This document shows positions 37,726 through 47,216 of a stretch of DNA of 64,000 nucleotides, in pieces. The notes under the pieces are model-generated. The model did not search any database. It was not told the DNA's origin and saw nothing but the letters and a program-made list of their open reading frames with translations. This DNA comes from Shewanella benthica KT99 (lineage in GTDB: Bacteria > Pseudomonadota > Gammaproteobacteria > Enterobacterales > Shewanellaceae). The stretch covers positions 28,619 through 92,618 of the forward strand of contig NZ_ABIC01000014.1 in assembly GCF_000172075.1 (NCBI RefSeq), given 5' to 3'. The position numbers and the translations under genes were made by a program. Numbering within the stretch: the first letter of the stretch is position 1; each line of letters starts with the position of its first letter.

Positions 37726-38111
37726 TACCATTCCATATAAGTATCTGGTCAGTTCAGAGACTCTCACGCAGTGCGGCTGATGTTTAAAGAAAAGGGCAAA
37801 GCCCTTTATGCTACGTTGAATGTTCTCGATATACGACTGCATGGTCTATTTTGTTCCATACAAAATATGACATTTCCCTGACCCATAGGGATATGGGAAA
37901 TGTCTTGAAAGCGTATGGAACGCTTAAGACCCTGGAGGTCAGATGCAGGAGGTACGAGCCCATGGACGGGTGAAGGTAGAATAATGCCGGAGCAATTATC
38001 GAGAGCAACGCAGGAGCTTGTTGCCGAGAATAACTATTAGCTTCAAACATCCGTCTTGCCTACAGTGCTTTGAACTCCCGTTGAATGATCCGATACTTAC
38101 TCGGAATGGTA
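37726..38111. mobile_element. MITE-like element, copy 1 (386 bp)
   Basis: Left end taccattccatataagtatctggtca, right end (reversed) taccattccgagtaagtatcggatca: imperfect terminal inverted repeats of about 27 bp. The three bases outside each end are tta (37723-37725 and 38112-38114), a plausible target duplication. No transposase inside. A second copy is at 53483-53861. This copy holds an extra ~55-bp piece that also occurs in the 33.55-kb repeat. Confidence 0.88.
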
Positions 38112-38256
38112 TTAAATTGGGCCCCATGACTAATCAATAACATGGTGATTCAGCATCTAGCTTGCAACTCTGTCCTGAATTAACAGTAAACTTATCTAGC
38201 TAAACCTTGGCATATCCCTGTCATTTTTTTGATTTGATACGACCTCAAAATGTCAA

Positions 38257-38277
38257 ACACCGAGCTTAACTCGGTGT
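38257..38277 (-). terminator. Terminator-like hairpin after the YbaK-type gene
   Basis: acaccgag-cttaa-ctcggtgt, 8-bp perfect stem. It lies 57 bases downstream of the stop codon of the minus-strand gene. Only a weak T stretch follows on that strand. Confidence 0.6.
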
Positions 38278-38333
38278 TCTATTTCAAAGTGTGACTAGGC
38301 TTGGACTCGAGCCGATACTCATATGGAATGAGA

Positions 38334-38855
38334 TCACAATCGCCAATCTCGCTGGTATCTTCTCGCCGATCTAGATATGCCTATTCGCTTGCCGGAAATG
38401 TCACCATGGGGTGTTTTATCTAGCATATTTACATACTGTTTGTGTGGTACCTTGATTAAATGATCATGGTCACCGGCTTCTATGTAAACATGCTCGGTCG
38501 CTAACAGGGAATCATCAACAAGCATCTTCATCTGGTACGCCTCACCCATTGCGGGGATCGCACCTCTGTCACAATCGGGGAAAAGCTCACCCAATTTTTG
38601 TTCGCTAACTAAGCTATATTCTTGTCCGGTTATATCATTCAATCTTGGCAGTGACAGCCTATTGCCAGCAGACACAATTGCCATGATGTGTTCTCCTGAT
38701 TTGTTAACTAAGACAACGGGTTTAGACATGTGGGATGAGGGGATATGGGCAGATGTTGAAGAGTCTAGCGAAGCGTCGGTATGTTTATGCTTCACTAATT
38801 CATATGTAACATTTTTTTTTGACAAATACTCACTAAGTGTAATTGCGATGGCCAC
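38334..38855 (-). CDS. YbaK/EbsC-type aminoacyl-tRNA deacylase
   Basis: 173 residues. GTG start at 38855 is well supported by AGGAGGT seven bases upstream. The YbaK/ProX fold is visible: LSEYLSKKNVTYELVKHKHT at the start, SKPVVLVNKSGEHIMAIVSAGNRL in the core with the conserved lysine replaced or shifted, and GAIPAMGEAYQMKMLVDDSLL as the usual GxxPPxG-type loop. The family removes mischarged amino acids from tRNA. The C-terminal ~30 residues (ISGKRIGISRSARRY) are an extension rich in arginine. Specificity unknown. Confidence 0.82.
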   Translation of the reverse strand: MAIAITLSEYLSKKNVTYELVKHKHTDASLDSSTSAHIPSSHMSKPVVLVNKSGEHIMAIVSAGNRLSLPRLNDITGQEYSLVSEQKLGELFPDCDRGAIPAMGEAYQMKMLVDDSLLATEHVYIEAGDHDHLIKVPHKQYVNMLDKTPHGDISGKRIGISRSARRYQRDWRL

Positions 38856-38908
38856 TTTATACCTCCTGCAGGGACAATCTTAGCCACTTATAAGTGTAGC
38901 ATAGCTGC

Positions 38909-39262
38909 AAAGGGGTCAGAGCTAATAGCTACTTTCGTCTATACTTAATGCTTTTCACATTCCACATTATCCAAGGACCGGATATGCCAAGAAAACCTCG
39001 TATCTATGCCTCATAGATAGTGAATCTTACTTTATGGCTTGCCAACGCTACATTGAACTGAATCCAGTCAGAGCCAACATGGTTGAACATCCCAGCGAAT
39101 ACACTTGGTCAAGTTATCAATATCATGGTGCAGGCAGAAAGATTGCCTGCCTAACACCGCACCCCATCTAAACATAAGATTCGGCCACCTAAAACCAGGT
39201 CATCCAATAAAGCCAGAATAATCAAAAGAGCTAAAAGCTAATGTGTTCTGACCCCTTTATCT
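38909..39262. repeat. RAYT-remnant region bounded by GGGGTCAGA inverted repeats
   Basis: aaaggggtcaga (38909-38920) on the left and tctgacccctttatc (39247-39262) on the right are inverted. Between them lies the deleted transposase gene at 38984. The same motif recurs at 42763-42787, 43497-43512, 47776-47790 and, degenerate, 47881-47894. Such ends match the idea of REP sequences moved by RAYT enzymes. Confidence 0.65.
38984..39171 (+). pseudogene. Deleted Y1 (RAYT-like) transposase
   Basis: The gene starts ATG with MPRKPRIY, the standard N-terminus of REP-associated tyrosine transposases. After eight codons the sequence jumps, out of frame, to CLIDSESYFMACQRYIELNPVRANMVEHPSEYTWSSYQYHG, the usual C-terminal part. 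The HUH motif and the catalytic tyrosine region are lost. It ends with a stop at 39169-39171. Confidence 0.85.
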
Positions 39263-39432
39263 GCTTTATCTTGACCCTTTATATTTTGTTGAAAAGACAA
39301 AAGATATGGCTGTCTCCTCTTTATTATGACGTTACACGTGGTAGTATCTTTGCAAATTTTTTAAATGATGGCTAATGCCATTTTATTAAGAATAAAAATG
39401 GGACTAGTTTTTTGTTTTTATGGAGTCAACGG

Positions 39433-41604
39433 ATGACAATAATAAGATTGCTGAGTTTATGTTCTTTTTTTCTGCTAACCGCTTGTGGTGGAGATGGTGA
39501 TTCATCGGATCCAGCCCCTGTTATTATTTACTCAAGTTATAATATTACGGCAATTGATGGGTATTTAGAGAACGCTACAGCCTGGTTAGATACCCAAAAC
39601 AGTGGGCAATATGTTTCATCAAACCCTACAGCAACAACTGACGCCAAAGGCAAGGCGATACTCAGTATTCCTAATACGCTTACTGCTAAAGATTACGCTA
39701 TTTTTGTTGAAGCAAAACAATCGGTCACATTCGATAATGGCCTAGATAGACGGATAACTAATAGTTTCACCCTCGCAGCTCCTGCTGGGGAACGGATAGT
39801 CACCCCTTTTTCTACTCTTGTTTATCTTAAGATGAAGTCAGGGCTGACTAAAAGCGCAGCTATCGCTGTAGTGTCGAGTCAATTACAGGTATCGGGCAGT
39901 AGGCTATTAACCGATTTTATTGCCACTAAAGATAGTCGTATGACTTTGATTGCCGCTGATTTAGTTCGCCTAAATGTCTTCCCTGTATCTCCGCAACAAC
40001 TCGCAGATGTAGCTCTTAAGCAAGGCGACTTTAATGCGGATATTACTAATTATGCCAATATACAGAGTGATATAAATGAGTTTAAGGGTGTAGCCAGAAA
40101 TTCATTTAGAACGCTAGAGCTAGATACTGATATTGACGGTGTCGCTGATAGTGACGATAGCGATATTGATGGGGATAATATTCCAAACGAGCAAGACACT
40201 CACCCTTATGATTTTGATCGCCATACAGCACAGTCTCCAAGTGAGTTAATCTTATCTCAAGCTAAATTCGAGACTCTCCTATCTGAGCAATGGCATTACT
40301 ATAAGTTAGAGACGCCTGAAGACATTCTGCTAAATGTTAGCTTGTCGCAACTCACTGGCGACTTAGATCTATATGTAAAACAAGATACGCTTCCGACCAA
40401 ATTTGATTACGACTGCCGTTCTAACAACAGCTATCAAAGTGCTGAAAAATGTCTGCAAAGACTTAAACAAGGTCAGATCCATTATATTGCTGTTGCAGCG
40501 CAGGAAGATTCTAACTACCGCTTACAAGCTGTATTAGATGAAATCGTTGTTAATAAAGTCAGCTTGTTGCTACACGGGCTCGCATCAGACGCCGGCACTT
40601 GGGATAACCTAGTCGATGATGACAGTTTTTATTCAAAGTCATGCGACATACTTAATATCCATGACGAGATAGATACTCTTCCTCAAGTTAACAGCAACGG
40701 CGAGTCTTGTTTTAGACTCAGCTTTGGTGGTTATGATCGTGACACAAACTTGAGCTCTAAAGGGCTTGATGGTAAAACCTGTATTTCTGCATTAGGTTGT
40801 AACGGTGACTTTTCTCGTTTTGAACTGTTAGGCACGGAAGTTGAAATCGCCATTGATAAGATTGTCGATAAACTCGGGATCGATACCGAAATTGTTCTAC
40901 TAGGGCATAGTCGTGGCGGACTTGCAGCAAGATCCTATTTACAAAATCCAGATTCAAAACACAAAGATTATGTGAAGGCGTTAGTCACAACAGGCACACC
41001 GCACCAAGGCTCACCGCTGGGACGTTTCTATCGTTTTATGGAGCTTAACTGCTTGCCTCAACGTAGCTATGAGAACGATGGGGGCATGTGTGAAGATAAC
41101 TGGGAAGTCGTTAAAATGGTTGCTGGTGAAAGGTGGTATTCCAGCAAAAACCTAATGGATTTAAGGGCTCCTAGTATCGAATTTTTATCACCAGAATCTA
41201 GTGAAATAACTGTTCTAAATGACAATATCTTAGAGCTAGAAAATATCATTACAGCCCAACTAAGCTACAGAGGTACAAAATTTGGCATACTAGCTGAAGA
41301 TATCTCTCCTCGTGGTGACTATGACCTTTATGAATATGGGCAATGGTTCGGTGGTGACCACCCACACCCAAGCACCTTACGTTATATGGAGCAAGGTCAG
41401 TCTCGAGAAAGCTATATTGGTGATGGGATAGTGCCATCTTATAGCCAACAACTCAGTAATTTACTGGTCCCGCATGGGCGTAACATAGATTTTTCTCTAA
41501 CTAACAACAGCTATAATGTGATCCATACCGAGCAAACAGACCAAATTACTGATCTGCACTCTATGTTTGAATCGGTTCGCATCGCCATTGGCTGGAGTGA
41601 GTAA
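39433..41604 (+). CDS. Secreted lipoprotein with PPC and alpha/beta-hydrolase (lipase-like) domains
   Basis: 723 residues from ATG 39433, with GGAG eight bases upstream. Lipoprotein signal with lipobox LLTAC (C18), followed by GGDGDSSD, a likely surface-exposed leader. A calcium-binding thrombospondin-3-like stretch (DTDIDGVADSDDSDIDGDNIPNEQD region, about 232-257) and a PPC domain (about 270-365, EQWHYYKLETPEDILLNVSLS) precede an alpha/beta hydrolase. Its nucleophile elbow is GHSRGG (S493) after a LLLHGLASDAGTWDNLV oxyanion region; an aspartate and HSMF near the end may complete the triad. Possible esterase or lipase. It is followed five bases later by a helical protein. Confidence 0.8.
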   Translation: MTIIRLLSLCSFFLLTACGGDGDSSDPAPVIIYSSYNITAIDGYLENATAWLDTQNSGQYVSSNPTATTDAKGKAILSIPNTLTAKDYAIFVEAKQSVTFDNGLDRRITNSFTLAAPAGERIVTPFSTLVYLKMKSGLTKSAAIAVVSSQLQVSGSRLLTDFIATKDSRMTLIAADLVRLNVFPVSPQQLADVALKQGDFNADITNYANIQSDINEFKGVARNSFRTLELDTDIDGVADSDDSDIDGDNIPNEQDTHPYDFDRHTAQSPSELILSQAKFETLLSEQWHYYKLETPEDILLNVSLSQLTGDLDLYVKQDTLPTKFDYDCRSNNSYQSAEKCLQRLKQGQIHYIAVAAQEDSNYRLQAVLDEIVVNKVSLLLHGLASDAGTWDNLVDDDSFYSKSCDILNIHDEIDTLPQVNSNGESCFRLSFGGYDRDTNLSSKGLDGKTCISALGCNGDFSRFELLGTEVEIAIDKIVDKLGIDTEIVLLGHSRGGLAARSYLQNPDSKHKDYVKALVTTGTPHQGSPLGRFYRFMELNCLPQRSYENDGGMCEDNWEVVKMVAGERWYSSKNLMDLRAPSIEFLSPESSEITVLNDNILELENIITAQLSYRGTKFGILAEDISPRGDYDLYEYGQWFGGDHPHPSTLRYMEQGQSRESYIGDGIVPSYSQQLSNLLVPHGRNIDFSLTNNSYNVIHTEQTDQITDLHSMFESVRIAIGWSE

Positions 41605-41609
41605 TTAAT

Positions 41610-42653
41610 ATGAAGAAGCAATTCACCATTGCTTTGACTGGCTGTGCAGTACTTGTGGCAATCTATTTTTCCACTGGTACTGGGAGCCAAATCCAAAGCC
41701 ATACTCAAACTGCCGCAGATATGTCACGAGTGAATGAAGCCATCAGCCATGAGTCTCCGGCATCAGCGCAAGTTGAAGGCGTAAATATTGAGGCAAAGCC
41801 AATAAACTCTCCAGACAACAAACACACCCAAAATACAGTGCTTTCGCCAGCAGTAACTTATGCAAATTGGATAAAAATGAAAGAGCTTCTTGCCAAAGGT
41901 GAGGTAAATATTGAGTTTGAAAAACAATTAATAGATTCTTTAAGGAAGACGCCTAATCTGCAGGTTTATGAAGAGTTCAAACAATTACTCGAAGTGGTAG
42001 ATAGCAATCTCAACACTAGAAACCAAGAATATTTATTGAGCTTGCTTGCCGTCATTAACACCGAAGAGTCGGTTAGTTTGCTTCTTAAGACGCTCGGAAA
42101 CGAAACAATTACTGATTCCAATGCAATTTATGTAGCAAAGAAGTCACTGCAACAAATTGCTCAATCAGTAGCACATATTGATCAGTTGGAGGCGAGCTTT
42201 AAGACTATGTCCAGTGACAATCAATTTTTGGCTGATGTCGCGAATGGAATAGCTAAAAATGCAGCAGAGCAACACTTGGATTTTTTAGTTGCTCAAGTTG
42301 ATGCCGCTAACGATAAATCTCCGATAGCAATGGCGAGTATGAGCAATATAACTAATGAGCGCCTAGTGCCTCAGTTGCAGCGACTCATCAACACTAGGGA
42401 TGCTCAAAGCGATCTATCGATTGCCTCATTAAATACCCTAGCAACCATGGGGCAATACGAAGCTGCTGTCGCATTAATACAATGGAGTGCTCAGCAGCCA
42501 GTGAGCTCAAAAGCGTTCGTTGGGGAACTATTTTCAACAGCAGTGCAAAGAAGTCCGTCGACATATAGAGCAATAGAGAAGCAATTAAATCGCCAGCAAT
42601 TTACCAGCACAGAAATCAAATTGGTTATCGAAGACATCTACTCAAAAAAATAG
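41610..42653 (+). CDS. Membrane-anchored helical (HEAT-like) protein paired with the lipase
   Basis: 347 residues. One N-terminal hydrophobic segment (IALTGCAVLVAIYF) anchors it; a low-complexity linker of ~60 residues follows. The rest is almost entirely helical with recurring hydrophobic patterns similar to HEAT repeats (SVSLLLKTLGNETITDSNAIYVAKKSLQQIAQ). The start lies five bases after the lipase stop, implying coupled translation. The layout, anchored helical protein behind a secreted lipase, recalls lipase foldases (Lif), but the Lif signature motif is not visible. Function inferred only from context. Confidence 0.65.
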   Translation: MKKQFTIALTGCAVLVAIYFSTGTGSQIQSHTQTAADMSRVNEAISHESPASAQVEGVNIEAKPINSPDNKHTQNTVLSPAVTYANWIKMKELLAKGEVNIEFEKQLIDSLRKTPNLQVYEEFKQLLEVVDSNLNTRNQEYLLSLLAVINTEESVSLLLKTLGNETITDSNAIYVAKKSLQQIAQSVAHIDQLEASFKTMSSDNQFLADVANGIAKNAAEQHLDFLVAQVDAANDKSPIAMASMSNITNERLVPQLQRLINTRDAQSDLSIASLNTLATMGQYEAAVALIQWSAQQPVSSKAFVGELFSTAVQRSPSTYRAIEKQLNRQQFTSTEIKLVIEDIYSKK

Positions 42654-42762
42654 AACCTGTAAATTAATTTATCAACTTCTAACACAGTCGACTTAATGGG
42701 CTGTGTTGTTTCACCACTTCTTCGAGCTCCAAACCAAATAACGAAGACATATATGAACAAGT

Positions 42763-42787
42763 GGGGTCAGTGGCTGACCCCTTTATC
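42763..42787. repeat. GGGGTCAG/CTGACCCC palindrome with GACCCCTTTATC motif
   Basis: ggggtcag-tgg-ctgacccc is a near-perfect palindrome followed by tttatctg. It is one of several copies of the motif in the 38.9-48.5 kb stretch. Confidence 0.7.
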
Positions 42788-42801
42788 TGTTTGCAAACAA
42801 A

Positions 42802-42833
42802 AAAGCCCCGATACCGTGAGGTATCGGGGCTTT
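42802..42833. terminator. Bidirectional rho-independent terminator
   Basis: aaagccccgatacc-gtga-ggtatcggggcttt: a 14-bp perfect stem. On the minus strand it is followed by a strong T run, so it ends the 42890-43228 gene; it can also end the lipase operon. Confidence 0.9.
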
Positions 42834-42889
42834 CAACTATATGTTCTTGAGTATCTTGAGAGAAACTGAGGTGCGATCCTTTAACGTTC

Positions 42890-43228
42890 TTAAGGCGCGA
42901 GTGAAGGTAACACACTGCCAAATGTTCTAATCTGTCGCTGCAGCTTAATAGGTAATTGCCAGTAACGCTTGTTTGAGTGTGTGCCAAGTCCTGTTAATCG
43001 CAAATCATCGTCTATTTGCCATTTTTTCGCTACTTCATTCGCATTAGATCTTGTATGACCATCATCCACGGCTTTACCATCGAGCAATACTAGATAAGCG
43101 ACTTCCTGCCAGTAGTCTGTCACTCTGGAACCATCATTGCTGACGACTTCAATTTCCTTACCAAATGACACTGACAATATATCGGTGGTATTAGCCATTT
43201 CAACACTTATGATTTGCTTGAATTGCAT
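42890..43228 (-). CDS. Hypothetical small protein
   Basis: 112 residues from ATG 43228, chosen for GAGG about six bases upstream; a longer frame to 43240 has no ribosome site. No signal peptide, membrane segment or cysteines. No family recognised. It reads like an intact small gene between motif-rich repeats and may be accessory. Confidence 0.5.
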   Translation of the reverse strand: MQFKQIISVEMANTTDILSVSFGKEIEVVSNDGSRVTDYWQEVAYLVLLDGKAVDDGHTRSNANEVAKKWQIDDDLRLTGLGTHSNKRYWQLPIKLQRQIRTFGSVLPSLAP

Positions 43229-43685
43229 GGTTAACCTCAAAATTAGAAGGCCATAATTTTACCCCTGTAGTATTCCAGCGTCAATAACACTCTTGGTTGA
43301 GGAAGTGAGGAAGTTAGGAAATGGTGCATTGGTTGTTAATCGCGGCTTTGACTTGTGTTCTTCTGGGACAGGGCATAATCACCTTAAACCAATAACTAAA
43401 AATGAGTGACGCACTTCTACTTTGACAAGGGGGCACTGTCTGTTGTTGATTAGCCATGGGTGGCTGTTTTCTTTTTTTTTGTGGGGATTCGCCAGGTTCT
43501 GACCCCTTTATCTTGTTTGGTTTATGGAGCTGTTTTTATCTCCCATGAGCCAAAAGGTATTATTTTTCTCTGCTTGTAGTTAAAAGGCAGACAAGCAGCA
43601 AGTTCCTTAATTCAACAGTCGACTATTTAACGTTTTACGTTATACTTCCGCGCTAAAATCTAGTATTTAATTAGCGGAGTTCATC
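43229..43685. other. Intergenic region with one GACCCCTTTATC motif
   Basis: 457 bases between divergent small genes. It contains ttctgacccctttatct at 43497-43513 but no ORF. The tgttttcttttttttgtgg stretch may be a relic terminator. The region just before 43686 has GGAG for the SEC-C gene. Confidence 0.5.
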
Positions 43686-44018
43686 GTGCACGATCTGTAT
43701 TACAAAGGGCGTATCTACACCAGAGAAAATCATGTAATAAGTGGTTATAATACTAAGCGTATCGTTAAGCTTGGTACAGAAATGCAGCCATTATCGCTAG
43801 TAGTTAACAGTGATGAGAGAAAAAAAGAGGTAGCGGCGTTAGTTGCTGATAATGGATTATTTGCCGAGATTACTGTAGATAGTGCTATTGATGAAAATAT
43901 CAATGATCTTAACGCGGTTATAAACAAGCCAACTACCACTAGGTTCGACAAAACCCCGAACCGTAATGATCCTTGTTCATGTGGCAGTGGTAAAAAATAT
44001 AAAAAGTGTTGCGGCTAA
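43686..44018 (+). CDS. SEC-C motif protein (PBPRA1643 family)
   Basis: 110 residues from GTG 43686, with GGAG seven bases upstream. The C-terminal NDPCSCGSGKKYKKCCG is the SEC-C zinc-binding motif, best known from the SecA tail. The N-terminal half forms a small domain with YTRENHVISGYNTKRIVKLGTEMQPLSLVVNSDER, as in the small SEC-C proteins of Photobacterium and relatives. Role unknown; zinc binding is inferred from the cysteines. Confidence 0.82.
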   Translation: MHDLYYKGRIYTRENHVISGYNTKRIVKLGTEMQPLSLVVNSDERKKEVAALVADNGLFAEITVDSAIDENINDLNAVINKPTTTRFDKTPNRNDPCSCGSGKKYKKCCG

Positions 44019-44471
44019 CAAAATGCTATTTTTTCCGTGAATCGACTTAATGTCATCGCAGGCGTTTGATAACCTAAACTGACATCTGCAATATCACCGA
44101 GTAGAAGCAATCCCGTACTGTTACCACCGAACCCGCCTTGGATACTCAGTGCTTTGATATCGTCAATGGATTTAAAAGTTGGTCGATTCTTTGAGATCGA
44201 TAAAAATCATCGAACTACCAGGCCGAGACAAAGAACACAGCTTCCACATAGAGCCCATCTCTTGCAACTTGGTCTCTATTTTATCGGTCACTTGCTGCTC
44301 GTTCTGTTTCGCAGATGCTCCAGGGTAAAGCGTCACAACCACAGCACTTTTTACCGTAAAGGTTGGATCTTCTAATTTGCCAAGTTCAAAGTAGGAAGTC
44401 ACGTCAACAATCACACTAAAGAACAGCACAAATAGACGCTGTTTAATCGCAAATTCAGCTAAATCCATCAT
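44015..44471 (-). pseudogene. RND efflux permease remnant
   Basis: The N-terminal 80 or so residues match RND permeases (MMDLAEFAIKQRLFVLFFSVIVDVTSYFELGKLEDPTFTVKSAVVVTLYPGASAKQNEQQV region). After ESTNF the frame ends. A second frame continues with SIDDIKALSIQGGF...LLLLGDIADVSLGYQ, which lies over 100 residues further on in intact proteins. It stops at 44015-44017. An internal deletion with frame change is the likely cause. It pairs with the MFP remnant just upstream. Confidence 0.82.
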
Positions 44472-44482
44472 AACTCCTAATA

Positions 44483-45165
44483 GCTAAATGCTTTAACTAA
44501 GGTGTTGGCAACCATTTGCTCTGGCTTAAGGTAATGCACACCTGCGGTCACAATGGCATCCCCGTGTGCAGTTCGCCACTCAAGCAAACGCTGTTACTGC
44601 GCAGCGCCTCAAGCGTTACCGCCTTTTCAAGGACGATGCCCTCTTTTATGACATTGACCGCTTTTCCTGGCAATGCATTCGTGACCTGATCGATGATAAA
44701 TTCAACCGTATAAGTCTGTTTAATCGGATCGGCCAAGGTAGCCACCGAACTGAGTCTTGCGTTTAAACTGGTCTTGGCTCCGTGCCAATTAACCAACACT
44801 AGTTGATCAAGCACCAATTGACTCATTAAATTCTCTGGCACATCAATCACCGCTTTCAATTGGTTAGGTTGATGCAGCGAAAACAATGAGGTCCCGGGTG
44901 AGGTTTGTTCAAATTCTGGCTGTGATTTTGAACCAATAACGCCACTAAACGGCGCTTTGAGTTCAGTGTAATCGAGTGCATCTTGAGATTTTTGCAGGTT
45001 CTGTGTCACCACATCAACCATGGCTAAACTCCGTCTATAGCCACTTTGTGCTCTGTCTAGATTAACCTTATAAATGGATCATCAGCGATAGCCTGTTGAA
45101 CGCGTTCGAGCTCAACTTTTGCTAGACGATGGGCGGCATTAGCTTCCGGCTTCAGCCGCGAAGAC
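44483..45165 (-). pseudogene. RND membrane fusion protein remnant with frameshifts
   Basis: Clear MFP segments in at least three frames: SRLKPEANAAHRLAKVELERVQQAIADD, then NLDRAQSGYRRSLAMVDVVTQNLQKSQDALDYTELKAPFSGVI, and finally HGDAIVTAGVHYLKPEQMV, the usual C-terminal strand. The N-terminus is missing. It is joined at its 5' side to the Y1 transposase remnant. It was presumably an operon with the permease remnant. Confidence 0.8.
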
Positions 45166-45653
45166 CTTGCTAAGGAGATGGATGAAGTGCATTACTGCTG
45201 GCTTTGCCTTTACACCATAGCCCACAGTTATGCTGCTTTTTGAAAGCACACATAGCATCCCAACGACCACTAATACCACTGTATTGGCGGCGAAACTCTT
45301 TCGCTGAGGTTATCCAAGCCTCGGGCGCTATGCCAAGTTCATTGAGTAATTTAGGCTGGGTTGAGTCAATAAAACCTTTTTTATCAGGCCTAATGGCTCT
45401 GCCAGTCCAATCGATAAGTTGTAGGTAATCACAGAAATGAAATGGGATACCTGATTGAGTCGCTACATCATGTCCTTTAGTCACCTTACACCAAAGCTCA
45501 ATTATCTCGCGATTAGACAGCGAACTCGCTTTATCAAGGTCAATTTTCAGCACGAGATGATAGTGATTATTCATCACCGCATAGGCACAGACATCGATAC
45601 AAAAGATAGCAGGCAGAGCCTTAACCTTAGATTCCAAGGGGAGCCGACAATCC

Positions 45654-47216
45654 GTAAGCATTCACCAGAGGGGGATTGACTAAGCTGAGGTTAGTCCAAA
45701 TACGTCTGGGTAGTCGCATTTACCCACCACGCCCGCAATGATAGTGCTGATCACTGTTATCGGGGATAACTTGCGCTTCTTGCACGTTTCAACGACTGAG
45801 AGGATCCGAGATCGAAACTTCTCACCCCTATCTGAACTGGTGCCATAGCAGATCTTGCGCATGATCACGCTGCCACGCAAACAACGCTCGGCTTCGTTAT
45901 TGGTCAAAGGTGTCCCTGGGTGATTGAGAAAAACCCATAAACCTTGCTCATATTTGAGAATATGCCGGCATCGGCCTGAGTAGCGTGAAGCGGGCACATT
46001 TTCCCCGCACTCAAGCCAGCGCTTAATATTGCGCCTTAGTCGTTGCATTCGCCGACGCCACATTATTTCGTCAACGTCACCGGCTTCATATCTATGTTGA
46101 GTGCGAAATACGGACTTGAATAGCAATACCAGTCGATTGCCGATACTCGCGGTAAGCCCCTTACCTGAATAATCGGCCATTTGTTGTAAATTACGCTGCA
46201 CATGGGCAAGGCAAAATTGATGCCGTTCGGGCTCAATCCAGTTGTAGCTGGGACATTGGTCACTCACGACAATCGCTTGGGTATGCTCGCCTAATATCGA
46301 TTTGGCTGCATCCTTATTACGAAAATATTTCACCTGTTGGAATACGGCATCCTCACTCGATAACAACCAGACCCAGCGGGTATGCTCTTCACCATTACGA
46401 TTGTGCGTCGTCTCGTCAACATGCACTAATGACGCTTTTTTTATGTGTTGATGCAGAGCTTGGTGTGTCGGCGTCAGCATACTACTGACTCGCCCTTGCG
46501 CTTCAGAAATCAGACCGATAGAGAAATGAGTCCCGTATTGGTCTTGCAGTAAACGTTGAATTTTACGTACGCTCAGGTGATACAAGCCACTGAGCACAGC
46601 CACGTAACTGAGCAATCGTGGCCCCATCTGACCATCGGGAGCCTCTTCAGGCAAGGCTCCTTTGCTCACGGTGTTGCACTGCTGACAACGCCCGTGAAAT
46701 AACTGGTATTCAGTTATATCAAGTGCAGGTTTAGGTAATTCAAATACCTGATGACGATAGCTTGGAGTCGGGTTGGCAATGACCTCGCCACCACAATCAG
46801 AACAACATGAATCGGGTAAGCAAGCGACTTGCTCATCGGTTGCGCTGAGTTCCGCTAATGGTCTTTTATGCCCCGTATGTCCAGGTTGAGCGCCAACCTT
46901 ATTTCCACTACGAGGCGTTTGAGCTTTTTTCGCTCAGCCTTATCCGCAGGGGAGTCAGAGGATGGTGATTTGGATGAGTTTCTAGAGCTCAATGCTAGGC
47001 GGTCTTCATATTCACGTAACTTTTCCCACAGTTCTTGAATGAGTAAGTTTGCTTTGTTTTCACCGAGTTCAGCAACCGTAGGCGGCTCTGTTGCGAATTG
47101 TTTTTTCTTTTTCATGAAGCTATTTTGACACGGCAAAGAGATCGTTCAATAGCGATATGACCAAACCTTATTGATCATCAATTGATCGTGTCAATAAGGG
47201 GCTGGTGAACGGTTAC
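45654..47216 (-). mobile_element. IS66-family insertion sequence, complete, with 8-bp target duplication
   Basis: Terminal inverted repeats GTAAGCATTCACCAG (45654-45668) and, reversed, GTAACCGTTCACCAG (to 47216). The 8 bases outside are identical: gacaatcc at 45646-45653 and 47217-47224. 8-bp duplications are typical of IS66. It contains one transposase gene and interrupts the large Y1 transposase gene. The exact duplication suggests a recent insertion. Confidence 0.95.
45680..47115 (-). CDS. IS66-family transposase, read through a -1 frameshift
   Basis: Two frames: 47115 to about 46924 (N-terminal leucine-rich and SSRNSSKSPSSDSP part) and about 46926 to 45680. Between them is the heptamer A AAA AAG (46924-46930), in phase for a -1 shift, giving ...AERKK-AQTPRSGNKVGAQPGHTGHKR..., the expected zinc-finger and IS66 core (C-x2-C pairs CCSDCGG and CQQCN, DDE residues around HVDETTHN and CLAHVQRN). 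The joined protein is 478 residues, about normal. The shift may be programmed, or a one-base loss in an A7 run. Confidence 0.82.

Noticed and set aside
44172..44471. Functional short RND-like protein
   Set aside because: It ends abruptly, and downstream RND sequence resumes in another frame, so it is a pseudogene piece.
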